Assembly: GCA_021234155.1 (NCBI GenBank)
Contig: JAJEKV010000073.1
Coordinates: 3,446,001 to 3,510,000, forward strand
Reading direction: 5' to 3'
Length of the DNA stretch: 64,000 nt
Origin: Isoetes taiwanensis
Lineage: Eukaryota; Streptophyta; Lycopodiopsida; Isoetales; Isoetaceae
Notes under the pieces: model-generated
What the model was told of the DNA's origin: nothing
The model's input: only the letters and a program-made list of their open reading frames with translations
Databases searched by the model: none
Made by a program: the position numbers and the translations under genes
Shown: piece after piece, positions 44,223-55,614 of the stretch
How the letters are laid out: each line of letters starts with the position of its first letter
Position numbering within the stretch: the first letter of the stretch is position 1

Positions 44223-44964
44223 TGATACGGCACTAGCTTGGGGGCGTGGCTCAGAGAAAGGATTTGCAGAGACAAACACAGAGGCAAGGGTTTTAGATAA
44301 CTATTTTGATTGATTGTCTAGCCTTAGGAGTTTTTGAATTATAACTTATAAAAGAAGAAAACCATTGAAATGTTAAAGGTTATAATAAAGGAACTATTGG
44401 AATCGAAATAACCGCTTAAATAAAAACAACGAACTATGTAAACAAAACGAAATAAAAAACAGAGCCTTTTTGTTGACGTTAAAGCAGAAAAGCGCCGGAT
44501 CGTCCGGAAATAGCTCCTGGGCCATCGTAGCTAGCCGGATTGCAGGAAAAGGTCTCCAAAATTAGCAAAAAAAGGTAAAGGGAAACCGTTAGATTTAGAT
44601 ACAGAATACCTTTTTAAAGTAGTATAAGGAGCCATCGATCAGCAGAACAGAAAAAAGCCGGAAGTGTCTGATGGTCTGATTGCCAATCTTGCCATAGAAT
44701 TGCTAGTAAACTGCTAATTGAATGTCTTATGAGTTTTAGAGTATCCCAGGGAATCCCAGAGAGGCTATCCAGTTGGTTAGAGAGGCTATCCAGTTGGTTA
44801 GCAGACTCTCAGAATTGGGAAGAGACTGAGTCTAGTCTTGCCATGTCTGCAAATCAGAGCCCGGTTGGGTGGATAAGTTGTGCCGAGAGACCATCTGGAG
44901 ATTCCAGGTTGTTTTGATTAACCGTGTTTGATAGTTTTGCAGACAGGAAAGACCGTTTGTATCA
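44223..44964 (+). mobile_element. 5' LTR of Ty3/gypsy element
   Basis: The 742-bp LTR begins TGATAC and ends GTATCA, a perfect 6-bp inverted terminus of the TG…CA type. It is followed after two bases by the primer-binding site and then gag. No second LTR is in the window, so the element is 3'-truncated. The LTR inserts directly after CCT triplets. Confidence 0.88.
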
Positions 44965-44966
44965 AT

Positions 44967-44978
44967 TGGTATCAGAGC
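44967..44978 (+). other. Primer-binding site, initiator tRNA-Met
   Basis: TGGTATCAGAGC is the classical complement of the 3' end of plant initiator tRNA-Met and lies two bases after the LTR end. Confidence 0.95.
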
Positions 44979-45002
44979 AGTGACATCCTAAGATTCTGTG
45001 AA

Positions 45003-45882
45003 ATGGCTCAGAACAAATTTAATCTTCCTGTAGCCCAGTATAATCAGGCTATGAATGCTGCTGCGCAGATTGCAGTCCAGATTGGCATGCCTACATCTGC
45101 CAGTTTCGAGGAAAATCAAAGGAAACTTGAATATATAGCAATTCTGTATGGGTATTTGCCAGATATATTCCAACATCCTCCTTTGCCTGCAAGTATGCCA
45201 CCAGTTACTCCATCACCACCTGATTCTCCTACTGCTGCCACTAATGTCAGAACCGGTCGAATTAAATGGTTGGAGAAAGTAGAAGGGATGTCGTCATATG
45301 CAGGAGATAAACAGAGTCCGCCAGCAGTTCTGGGATTCTTGGCAAGTTGGGAAAGTTTCTTTGAAAGAGTCAAAGCTACGGAAGAGCAGAAATTACAGGC
45401 CATGGATAAGTATCTAACTGATGTAGCTAGAATATGGTGGCAGGGACAGAAGAAATTGTTATCCCAGATAAAAACCTGGGCAGCTTTTAGAAAAGCATTC
45501 GAATCACACAACTTGCATGCAAATTATTATCCAGATCTTAAAAGACAGTGGGATCTTTTTAAGCAAGGGGAACATGAATCAGTACATCATTTTTACTCCA
45601 AGTTCTCCTACTTAGCGGGTACATATGGGAGAATTGCAGCCAGGAGGATTATCTGAAAGTGAAATGACGCGAAAATTTGTAGCTGGATTACGAGATCCAT
45701 TATATGCAGAGCTATGTTTTGCAGAACCATCGACTATTGATGAAGCGGTGCGAAAGGCTGAAGCCGCAGAGATGAAACTCAATCCTAGTATAACGCGGTA
45801 TGATATCTGGGAGGGGTACCCTCAGGAGAAGAATTTTAAGCCAGATAATGGCAAGGTGTCTGAAAGAGAGAATAAGAATTAG
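45003..45882 (+). pseudogene. Ty3/gypsy gag, frameshifted
   Basis: ATG at 45003 opens MAQNKFNLPVAQYNQAMNAA. The frame holds the gag core ATEEQKLQAMDKYLTDVARI then WWQGQKK, and NLHANYYPDLKRQWDLF, with FKQGEHESVHHFYSKFSYLA, the retrotrans_gag signature. Near 45,625 the frame shifts; the second frame continues GELQPGGLSESEMTRKFVAG and LRDPLYAELCF, and ends KVSERENKN, stop at 45882. The zinc knuckle and all of pol are missing. Confidence 0.9.
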
Positions 45883-46129
45883 ACCCATAGTCTTCTTCTT
45901 GCATTTGAGTAATATGAACAGGAGCAGCTAGCATTGTCTAAATTTCCAGCATGATGTATGCCATTTGACAACGGTAAGACACAGCCATCAATAGCTCCAC
46001 ATTTTCCTGAGGTAAGCTCCATAATTTGAGGCAAATGCAAATGGATACACACTTGCCCTATTTTTCAACAAACAGAGAAATCCAAAAAGCAGATGTGGAT
46101 CTATATCTTGAAAAGATGAACTGAACTCA
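45883..46129. other. Junction between gypsy gag and tandem array
   Basis: No gene seen. The gypsy homology ends at or near the gag stop and no LTR boundary is visible. Confidence 0.4.
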
Positions 46130-46615
46130 GCAGTGCCTGCATATAGCATGATGTTCAGCATAAAGTAGGACCTAATCAGTATGAAGATTAACTCAAAAGC
46201 TTCAGCTTGTAGCATGCCGTTCTAGCCAAGAAAGAGGCCGGATTTGCAAAATATGAATATGAAAAATATTCAAGGCAAAATCCGGAACTAATCAGTATGA
46301 AGATTAACTCAGAAGCATCTGCTTGTAGCATGTCGTTCCAGCCAAGAAAGAGGCCGGATTTGCAGAATACGAACTCAAAAGCTTCAGCTTGTAGCATGCC
46401 GTTCCAGCCAAGAAAGAGGCCGGATTTGCAAAGTATGAAAAAGCCCCTTACGAAAAATATTCAAGGCATAATCTGAACCTAATCAGTATGAAGATTAACT
46501 CAGAAGTTTCTGCTTGTAGCATGCCGTTCCAGCCAAGAACGAGGCCGGATTTGCAAAATACGAAAAATCCCCTTATGAAAAATATTCAAGGCAAAATCCA
46601 GAATCAAATATGCTC
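46130..46615. repeat. Tandem array, about 116-125 bp units
   Basis: AGCATGCCGTTCCAGCCAAG recurs at 46211, 46327, 46393 and 46518, so spacings are 116, 66 and 125. CTAATCAGTATGAAGATTAA and AAAATATTCAAGGCA alternate between them. A more diverged unit starts near 46,140. In one plus frame the unit reads NSKASACSMPFQPRKRPDLQ, but stops interrupt longer frames. Confidence 0.9.
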
Positions 46616-48180
46616 TGCAAGATATTCTTGGGAAGAGACCACATAAAGCCGTTGGAATATCCCCTTAGCCTCCCATTATAATTATGAAGGCCACATAGGT
46701 ATAACCATAATGCTCAGTAAAAGAATGCCTGCGAAATTAGCTATACATATTGCCATGGAAATATTCCTCTAAAAAAACACCATGGTTTCTCTATGCATAT
46801 ATTATGCCCATATCTGGACAATGGATTTGCCACATAAGCAAATTGATGCCTAGAAGCAAATTGATGCCTAGGTCGGCCTGGATTACTATTAAGCTAGGTG
46901 AGTGTACACATTAAGGGCTAAATCTAGACACTCAGGTTAACCTTATGGCTAAGAGGTGCCCCAACAGAACTTATATGTGCTCAATTGCACAAAAATTTCC
47001 AACTAATTACCCAGGAGGGATAATCAACATAAAGGTTTACTCCCTCACGGGTGCTATTCAGTTACATTCTTGTAATATCAGTAAGAGAAGCTAACAAGTA
47101 GCATGCATATATAAAAAAAAAAAAGGAAGCCTGAATTAGATAATCTAGACCAGACATCTGCCTCGGTCAATCCCTAAGGCAGTATTATCATCCTATTACC
47201 AAGTACGAGCCAAACAGGCATAGTATCCTTTTACCTACTAAACTTTCACTTTCCATATGTTCTCAATTATTTTCTATTATATACCACTTTAAAGGCACTG
47301 TGACTATGTCATATCAATAGAATTTTAATTTATATCACCTGCTATGAACAGTAGTTCATTTATCTTAAACCGTTTATTATCAAGATATCATGTCAATGCA
47401 TCTGGAACATTATGTTAAGCTTATACATGTTTTATTGTTAACTTTTCCTTATAAGGATATATCATCTGCCTTTATGATATTCAGGTAAATTAGAATCTCA
47501 AGTTTTCTGCTATGATAATTTAGAGCATCTTGTGTATCTTTATTAACAACAGCAATATCTTATTGAAATCATTCCCCCTTTTTTTCCTTTTTTTATTACC
47601 TTGGTCCTTCTGGAAACTATTATGCACCACTAATTCCATATACTATACATTAGGATATGTACTCCATATTATTGGACATTCAGTTTTATAAACAGCATTT
47701 TAGATGAAGCTAATTAGTACTATGTACTATTTTAGCATTTTTGAGGTCAAAGAATTAGAAGCTTCAATTGTTAGCAGATAATAAATAAGTACATGATCTT
47801 CCATAGCTCAAAATGACTGGTTTCAACTGTTATATTACTAAGTTTTAGCTGTTCCATATCTGAACATTCATTCATACATCCGAATATGAGATAATCAGGC
47901 AAAAGGACCAACCTGTTTCCCTTAATTTCAAATACTAGACTGTTTGCATTTATCAAAAACAAAGAAAACAGATAGTAATCTATGTATTATGCTGTTTTAT
48001 AGAAAGGATCATAGCATTTATTCACTGAAAAAACCTTTGCAAACCGCTTTTGGAGAAGTACCCATCCATTATTTATGCATCTGCCTTTTCGAAGTCTTTG
48101 AACCCGTATAGTCTTCTAAAACATCCATCATCCTCTAAGCCAAAACAAACTTACAGAGCAAGGAGGAACAATGGGAAGAA
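46616..48180. other. Intergenic or intronic, nothing assigned
   Basis: AT-rich. An 18-base minus-strand segment just beyond this stretch (48,209-48,192, GGTATTGATTGGCTGCAG) sits between CATGCTAACAG and GTACGA and could be a micro-exon of the gene starting at 48,955. Confidence 0.3.
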
Positions 48181-48628
48181 AATCTCGTACCTGCAGCCAA
48201 TCAATACCCTGTTAGCATGAAAATGGTATCAGGGCAAGGGCCAAAAGGTACTTTGGGATTTTCAGCTTTTCGCTGATCACCCATTGTGCCTCTTGTCCTT
48301 CAGGTCAGTTAAAACATTAAAGGAATGAAGAAAAGAGATGGTGAAACAAAAAATACAATTATATCATCATACGAGAATATATATCAGTCAACTGTATAAT
48401 CTAATAATGTATCAACATTTACTTGGTTATCTCCAAGTTTTAGTCTATGAGAATGATATGTTTACTTATTAAAAACCTTATTGTTATGTATCAGCATAAC
48501 TGGACGCTAAACATTTTAAACATTATGTAGCCCGCTGTTGCTCAATCTATATTATAACCAACAGGTTATATTCACTGGATAAGTCGGTCAGCATATTAGT
48601 ATTTACATATCTTTGTTAACAACCCCAC

Positions 48629-48955
48629 TCAGCTAAAAATAAGAATAGATTTAACCTGGTTGTTGTCTGGATCGTCCACATTATTTTGTGAGTCGTTTAC
48701 ACTTTGTGCAGCATAAAGATCATCTTGGCGCTTCTTGCCATACTGTCTAGAACCCTGTTGGTAACCAAATCTTTCATCTTTGTTGGAGTAAGGCCTTTTC
48801 TGTCCATATCCACCCCTAAAGTTGCGAGAATCCATAGTTTTTTTGTCAATACTATTGGATATCAGGCAAAATTCTAACTCTCTGTTTAACGCATCATTGT
48901 TAAGCCGCTCTTCGTCTGAACTAAAGGTTTCCCCACCATCTGAGTCGTAGCCCAT
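48629..48955 (-). CDS. Acidic then G/Q/R/Y-rich N-terminal exon
   Basis: ATG at 48955 opens MGYDSDGGETFSSDEERLNN, an acidic Ser-rich start. A low-complexity RGG/QY-like part follows (SRNFRGGYGQKRPYSNKDER, GYQQGSRQYGKKRQDD), then a D/N-rich end VDDPDNNQ at a donor (CAACCAG|GTTAAA near 48,658). The composition fits an RNA- or chromatin-associated disordered protein. An 18-nt micro-exon (GIDWLQ, 48,209-48,192) could follow in phase. Other exons are not identified with confidence, and I do not recognise the gene. Confidence 0.4.
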   Translation of the reverse strand: MGYDSDGGETFSSDEERLNNDALNRELEFCLISNSIDKKTMDSRNFRGGYGQKRPYSNKDERFGYQQGSRQYGKKRQDDLYAAQSVNDSQNNVDDPDNNQVKSILIFS

Positions 48956-49414
48956 ATTTTGGGGCAGGATTTTTGAAGATTTAAATGCGGATCTCAGATC
49001 TTACCTAAGTTATTTGTGCGGGAAATGTAATCAGCCCTTAGTTCGAAGCAATATTATTCCAGCCTTGCTCCCGATACACCTTTATCATTATTTCTGGCGG
49101 CCAGATATTAAGGCCTTTACAACTATATTGTAAAGGATAATTAAAAACCTATTTCTTTATATATTCATAATTTTGGATAATCCTTTCTAGTACTTTTAAG
49201 TTCATATAGCTTATTTAGACTATGCCATGTCATCTTTTATTAATTTAAACAAAAGAGACCTAAGAATAAGACCATAGTCTAATGGATTTTTCCTTTCAGT
49301 TTTTTAATTAAAGCATTTATGTGTACATAGTGTACTCAAACCAATTAGATTTTTTCATCTACCATGTTTTTTTAACTGTGGTGTTCTATTTAAACTTCAC
49401 AGTAAGCATTAATA

Positions 49415-51598
49415 AATAGAATAGAATAGAATAGGTTTTTTAGCGTCCATGGAGACCAATTGGCCTATGGGACCCAAACAAAAAGAGAGCAGCAAGCGTA
49501 TTACTGACAGGATTAAAAAACCCCCGCCCCGAAGGGTTTTCGAGGGAAAAACCTTAGCAGTAATAAGCATGCTGGCACACTGTACAATTGCATAGGACAG
49601 TTCAATACCATCCCATATGACACAAACGAGTCCGTGCGTCCATAACCTCCTGGAGGTATGATCCCAACAATCCCACTGATGCTGTAGTCAATAACTGATG
49701 CAACGGCTGGCCAGGCACTAGTAATCGAACATATCGCTCTCGGATGTGGGCAAATGTTGGGCAGATCTGGAGGGTATGACATTCATCCTCAATCGCGCCC
49801 TAGTGGCAACGCTGGCAAAGCCTTTGTTCTCGTGGTTCCCGAGCCCAACGCCCTGTTTCAATGCGGAGGCGATGTGCACCCGTGCGAATGGAAGCTATAA
49901 GTCTGCGCTTCTTCATGGGCAGCTGGGTGTACAAGTACTGGTGTGGGCCTCTTGTGAGCCTAGGATTGACTTGCTGCTGATAGTGTGCCAGCTTAACATG
50001 CGTCAGGGCCTCTGCATCCCAGAGCTTGCGAAGGAAAGTAGCATCTAGGTACAGTTTAAGCGCCTCGCGATCTTTCTTTGTCCCGACTGACGCATCTGCT
50101 TTTGCTGCACACCCGGTGTGAGAACCACCGAGCTTGCTTGTCTTTCCAAAGGATTTCGGGCGTTGGGGACCCATCGCCGCGTGGCCAAAGCAAGGTGGGG
50201 CAAGCGTGTATCGGCCATAGCGACCACCTTTTGGAAGTAAAGCGACATGGCGTTCCAATGCGCCCGTTGAAGGGGTAGAAAGCTTGTCTCTCTGGAGTAG
50301 GATCTGGTATGGAGGCGTGGACTTCACCCCGGGGCCCATGCCAAGAAGGCCTTTCACCGCCGAGGTCATTCCGGTGTTGAGGGATATCACGGACCCCCAC
50401 ATACGCCTGCCCCATACAAAAAGCCTTTGTTCTCGTGGTTCCAGAGCCCAACGCCTGTTTCAATCACGGGCGATGTGCACCCGCGTCGCGAATGGAAGCT
50501 ATAAGTGCGGCTTCTTCATGGGCAATTTGGGTGTACAAAGTCTTGGTGTGGGCCTCTTGTGAGCCTAGGATTGACTTGCTGCTGATAGTGTGCCAGCTTA
50601 ACATGCGTCAGGGCCTCTGCATCCCAGAGCTTGCGAAGGAAAGTAGCATCTAGGTACGGTTTAAAGCGCCTCGCGATCTTTCTTTGTCACGACACGGGCG
50701 CATCTCGTTTTGCTGCACCCCGCGTGAGAACCACCGAGCTTGCTTGTCTTTCCAGCAGGATTTCAGCGTTAGGGACCCATCGCCGCGGGCCAAGCAAAAG
50801 GTGGGGCAAGCGTGTATCAGCCATAGCGACCACCTTTTGGAAGTAAGCGACATGGCGTTCCAATGCGCCCGTTGAAGGGGTAGAAAGCTGTCTCACGGGT
50901 AGGATCGGTATGGAACTGTGGACTTCACCCCGGGGCCCATGCCAAGAAGGCCCCGCACCTGCTTTCGAGGTCATTCGTGTGTTGAGGGATATCACCGGAC
51001 CCCACACTTCTGCCCCATACAAAAGGACCGGCTCAACCAAGGCCCGAAACAAATGTGACTGGTGGCCCCAGGCATACAACTTCGCTTTGTGGTCATTTGT
51101 TCGCATGGCATACAATGAGTGGTAGTCAATCCCCAAGTACTTGTAGGTCGGAGCCACCTCTACCTCCCTTACTGGTAAGTGAATGTGGGAAGCCTTGGCC
51201 GACGGGATGATGCAACTAGTAAACACCCTAGTTTTGGCCAAGTTAACTTCGCATGCCGCTGAATTGGCAAAAGTGTCAAGAGCATCCGGTGGCGTTGCAT
51301 GTCCTCCTGGAGTATAGGCCATGAGGTTGACATCGCCAAGACATATATGAGCTGCCGGATTGTGTGATGCATGAGATGTGCGCCCGCACCTCCATGTTCA
51401 GAGAGCCAATCTTCCAACTGATCAATGTATAGGCCAAAGAGTGTGGGGGAGAGGGGGCAACCCTGACGCACTCCAATGCTACTGATCACCGGCTGTGCTG
51501 CCGATGTGATACGGCCTGAGCATGCCTCATACAGCCGATATACTGCATTCTGCAAGTCCAGGGGGGTCTCCAGCTGCTGCAATCTGTCCCATAGCTAA
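49415..51598 (-). mobile_element. LINE with RT, 5'-truncated, internally duplicated
   Basis: Minus orientation. It begins in RT at QQLETPLDLQNAVYRLYEAC, followed by the motif SSIGVRQGCPLSPTLFGLYI. The YxDD box region is damaged: YVLA… in one frame and GDVNLMAYTPGGH in another. A later part reads KYLGIDYHS and HLFRALVEPVLLYGAEVWGP. The C-terminal zinc-like motif (RLCQRCH) is followed by the conserved 3' region ending in TTGGTCTCCATGGACG. The tail is AATAG repeats (plus strand, 49417-49433). Between 49,817 and 51,022 a 603-bp stretch is present twice. The element inserted into an older L1-type fragment. Confidence 0.9.
49817..51022. repeat. 603-bp direct tandem duplication within LINE
   Basis: AAAGCCTTTGTTCTCGTGG at 49817 recurs at 50420, and GCCCCATAC at 50409 recurs at 51012, so the offset is 603 throughout. 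The junction has ATACAAAA microhomology. The copies differ by many one- or two-base indels as well as substitutions. Confidence 0.93.
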
Positions 51599-51739
51599 AA
51601 AAAATAAAAAAATAAGAAATAAAATTATAAGTCATAACAGTTTTATTCTGCGTCTATTGAAGAAGAATATCATATGTAGTATCCATGCCCTTAAAGATAA
51701 ACAACCTCCTTCTCTTCTAGATCAACCATAAAAGCCAGC

Positions 51740-52270
51740 CACACACAAGATGAAAGTTCGTTTCTGCAGTTTGTGCCATGCATCAAGGTAGATAGCGAGC
51801 AGAATTTGCTGGCTAGATCGAGACGTGTCGTACAGAGTTAACAACCAAGACCATGCCTGCCGAAACCGCTCACACAAGAAAAAGCAATGCTCAATACTTT
51901 CAACCCTTTACTTACATAATGGACAGAGCTCTGAAATCAATTATCAATTTTATGAGCCATCTTGTTGGCTTTGAGGCATCTATGGATCACTTGCCACCAC
52001 AAAACTGCCATTTTGGGATGAAGCAACTTATCCCATACGCATGTCCAAACACTTTTCCATTGTGGCTGAGGGAGCTAAAGATGTCATCTATTAGATGGAG
52101 GTAAGATTTCAGAATGCAGAAGCAATTTATACACAGAAGAAACAAAGCGCCCTGGCTTGATACCCTGATGACAACCTCATACAGCTACTTCAATTTGTGG
52201 GCCAAAATCTTGTGGCAACAATACAGCAATACGAGTCCAAATTACTCTATCCCACCTGTACAACAAGAAC
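51740..52270 (-). mobile_element. L1-type LINE zf-RVT fragment
   Basis: Minus frames read WDRVIWTRIAVLLPQDFGPQ, then WKSVWTCVWDKLLHPKMAVL and WWQVIHRCLKANKMAHKI, and with a frame change LCPLCK, stop, RVESIEHCFFLCERFRQAW. The CxxC…HCFFLC pattern is the zf-RVT domain. Several stops. The next frame upstream (52691-52272, IQRRWIAAGISTIAAWYESG) may belong to it or to another gene. Confidence 0.75.
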
Positions 52271-53640
52271 TTTATTCTATATGCTTCCCACGACATGACA
52301 GACGACCAGACTCATACCAAGCTGCAATAGTGCTTATACCAGCTGCTATCCATCGTCTTTGTATTCTTGAATGAACAACAACACTTAAAGGCACATTATC
52401 AGGAGTGTCAGCAAAGGAATCCACCAGCATGGAGTAGATAGCTGAAGACCCTCCCAAGTAGCTTTGCACAGAGGAGGCTATTTTTCCTCTAGGTTTTCTT
52501 CCTCTAGGTTTTTTCAACCCACTGGCATGGATCGTTATAAGTGCTCCAGTTACTATAGAGAGAACTTTTAAAGAGAGCAGTAATATTTCAAGCAAAGCAT
52601 CTCTATGTCTTGGTAAAGAGTCACTCCCATGCAAAGCTACAAGAAAGAAATGAAAAGCAGCTAAGAACTTGCTGATAGCAGAAATTAACACAAGTTTTCT
52701 CTAAGACCTAGTTAGAATGATTGGATTCTACATACATTGTAAACTAATATATCCTTTTTCCATTCAAATTTTGTTGAAGCAGCTTACCTCGATTCCAAAA
52801 ATTGTACTACGCCTATGGATATGGATGTATCTCTGAGCATCCACAAATCCGTAAAGCACAAGCAGGAAAACCAATAGCCACCAGGTTAGAAGCAAGATAT
52901 AAAAATTTCCACTTCTAAAAAGCAAGATATAAAAATTTCCATTACCGTCCCGTTGATGTAAACAGTAGTCTTGTATTTCCAATTTTTACCAAATTTCCTT
53001 GTGACTATGGATTATCTCTACTTTCCGAATCTTGCCTTCAGAATGACCTAAAGCTTCCTCTAGGTTTTAAACCTATACTTTAGTAGTTATTTGGTAGAGC
53101 CAATGATAATTGAAAACCCTTCTTTTATGAACCAAAGTACATTGAAAATATGAAATTTACTTTCAAAATTATAAATAATAATGGTTTTATTTTTCTTCTT
53201 TCTTTGTTGATGGAGGTGCCATATGTAGTACCAAAATAAATCTTTATGAGATTTAATAAAACAATGGCACCCCGATCTCTATGCCATACAATGTGCATAT
53301 TGCATGGAGTTGGTTTTTGTGAAATAGTGTCTACCAGACCATCTAATTGAGTTCTTTAGATTCATTCACTAGATGATGCATATATCAGTCTATCTGCTAT
53401 AAAGTTTGTATAAGAAAAGTGTCCTAGATTGATAACAAGGATCAAATTGCATCAAAGAAGAAGAAGCAGCAAAGCAAGAAGATCCCTTCATGGGAGGACA
53501 AAATAAGACCACTCATTTAGGTGCATAGAAAAAAGTATAACAAACACTAGGTGATTTAAACCCCTATACATATTATAGGTATTGAAAATACTCATTTCAC
53601 TATATCCTAGAAATATTATTAGATGTGTTGATATTTACAA
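52271..53640. other. No gene assigned; 30-bp tandem duplication
   Basis: AGCAAGATATAAAAATTTCC occurs at about 52,890 and 52,920. A 139-codon minus frame (52691-52272) includes KKPRGRKPRGKIASS and might be a diverged LINE part. The rest is AT-rich. Confidence 0.4.
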
Positions 53641-53835
53641 CAGCTTTAGTTGTTTTAGCTACAACATTGCCTGATCGTCAGACCCTCTGGTTTGGCTTTC
53701 ATCTGCTATAGGTTTAAATCCCATCAGCTACCGTTAGACGGGCGAAGTAATTGAGTGCAAGTTCTACCGTGCAGTGTGCATTCCCTCCCTTCAATATTAA
53801 AAAAAAAAAAAGAAAAAGAAAAAAGAAAAAACGGT
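53641..53835 (+). repeat. Possible SINE with poly(A) end
   Basis: GGTTTAAATCCC (53,711) resembles a Pol III B-box (GGTTCRAATCC), and the segment ends in an A-rich tail (53,798-53,830). An A-box is not clear and no target duplication was found. Confidence 0.25.
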
Positions 53836-53880
53836 GTGGTTATTGCCATATGGTGAGAACCATGGAAGACTATATGATAG

Positions 53881-55269
53881 TCACATTATCTCAAATCTAT
53901 GCTTCTTTAGAGATGATATCAAACATTCTTAAATTGATTCATTAAAGACTTCATTTTAATAATCGACCTTTAAAGTGGTGTAGAGATAAGATAAGATAAG
54001 ATAAAGGAATACTCATATATGTCCATGGAGACCAAGGAGAAAAAGAGAGAAATTAAATAAATAGATAGATAAATAGATAATGTCCACATAGACCACAATG
54101 AGCCATGGGACACAAGAATATTAACCACAATGGACCATGAGACAAAAGAATATTGATTATTAGTCTGTGAAATTGTAAGACCTAGAAGTGAAGTGATTCA
54201 GACTTGCCTAACCATCCCTACAATAATTCTGGGATTTCTAGCCTATCCACCTGTCAGGACACTGCCTCATCTAAAATTGTTTTGTACCATTGGATTTTCA
54301 ATTTTCAGGTCGTGTGGTTCAGGAAATTAGAAAGTCTTCTGGAAAATTACAATCTTCTGGGAGAGGGTTTGGATCTGGTTAAATTGGGTTTGGTTTCCCA
54401 TTTTTATTTTTCAGTTTGGGTTGGGGTTGTGGAATCAAACTAGCATGCTCCAGAACTGGAAGTTTACGTGCCAGATATTCAGCCTTTCTTCTTAAGTCGT
54501 TGCCTGCTGTTTTGAACTTTTTTAACAATAACACATTGTCTGGCCTTTTAAGTTCTTTGACATACTACATAGTTTATAAATGCATCCAGCTTCCTACATG
54601 TCAGGCTTATTCGTTCAAAAACATGGGTTGTGGTCAAATCCAGGAGATGATGACAAAAGTCTCCTGCAAGCCTTTGGCACAAATGTTCCAATGCGTGGCC
54701 TGAAATAGGTACCTTCTTCTCACAAATTGCATTTCAAGACCAATATTATTAGAAAACACATTTCTTATGTTTAAAGTACCTCTATAAAGCTCTGTACATT
54801 TTTTAAAGGATTGTTATGATTTGGTACGGCCAAAAAGAAAAATTGCACATTCTTTGCACTGCTTTATTGGACGTATTTGCTACTGTTAAAATGCACATTT
54901 TTGTTACAAGTTACAAGACGTAGCATGCCAACAAGTAAATCAGAAGTTTATGATGTTTTGCCATGTAACTCTTAAGAAAGTTCAAAAAACATTATTATAG
55001 AGGCCAAGAAATATAAGAATTTCTACAAGGATAAATAAGTTCAAGAATATTATATATTTGGATTAAATAAAATTATAGTTTAAGGATTTTTAAGGATGTT
55101 TAAGATTTTAAACATATTTTATATGAAATACATTTTTAAAGATTTTTTCCAAACTTTTTCAAAATCTTAAAAAAAAAACATTTTTTAAACGTATGGATTT
55201 TGATGTACTTAACAACATTGCTCTCTAGCGCCCGCTTTTTCTATAGCGCCCTCACTCTCTCTCTAGCGC
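53881..55269. repeat. Segmental duplication, copy 1 (no insertion)
   Basis: The copy starts TCACATTATCTCAAATCTAT and ends CACTCTCTCTCTAGC. It is about 95 percent identical to 58337-60782 outside the hAT insertion. It contains a LINE tail in minus orientation (GTCCATGGAGACCAA near 54,020, followed outward by four AGATA pentamers at 53,985-54,003), where copy 2 has about nine. It ends in AT-rich sequence with CTCTCTCTAGCGCCCT repeats. Confidence 0.92.
54379..54699 (-). other. Coding-like segment of unknown gene, present twice
   Basis: After acceptor CTATTTCAG the minus strand reads HALEHLCQRLAGDFCHHLLD, then THVFERISLTCRKLDAFINY. A frame change leads to KELKRPDNVLLLKKFKTAGN, then DLRRKAEYLARKLPVLEHAS and a Q/P-rich end. 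The same frames, including the break, are kept in copy 2 (60,195-59,875), where most differences are single substitutions. The sequence looks like a helical host protein but I do not recognise it. The shared break indicates it was already a fragment when duplicated. Confidence 0.4.
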
Positions 55270-55614
55270 CCTGGTCAAAGCCCCCTACTCAAAACAGGTG
55301 CACTCAGGGTTTTTTATGCTCTAAATAAAAAATAAATCACTTTTTCCAGAGTACGCCGACATATTTTATATGAAATACATTTTTAAATTTTTTTTTCCAA
55401 ACTTTTTCAAAATCTTAAAAAAAAACATTTTTTAAACGTATCGATTTTGATGTACTTAACAACATTGCTCTCTAGCACCCTCACTCTCTCTCTAGTGCCC
55501 TCACTCTCTCTCTAGCGCCCTTACTCTCTCTCTAGCGCCCTAGTCAAAACAGGCGCACCCCTAGTCAAAACAGGCGCACTCAGGGTTTTTGATGCTCTAA
55601 ATCAAAAACTAAAT
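55270..55614. repeat. Local duplication and CTCTCTCTAGCGCCCT repeats
   Basis: The AT-rich block ACATATTTTATATGAAATAC … TAACAACATTGCTCTCTAGC seen before 55,230 is repeated at about 55,360-55,480. CTCACTCTCTCTCTAGYGCC occurs several times, and GTCAAAACAGGCGCAC twice. Confidence 0.7.

Noticed and set aside
44223-44964. Minor ORF 44729-44917 as a gene
   Set aside because: It lies wholly within the gypsy LTR and includes a small internal repeat.
46130-46615. CRISPR array
   Set aside because: Units are long, unevenly spaced and diverged, with no constant spacer length; the genome is a plant.
49746-50653. Plus-strand ORFs ending RQGLCIPELAKESSI, found twice
   Set aside because: They are antisense to the LINE ORF2 and appear twice only because of the 603-bp duplication.
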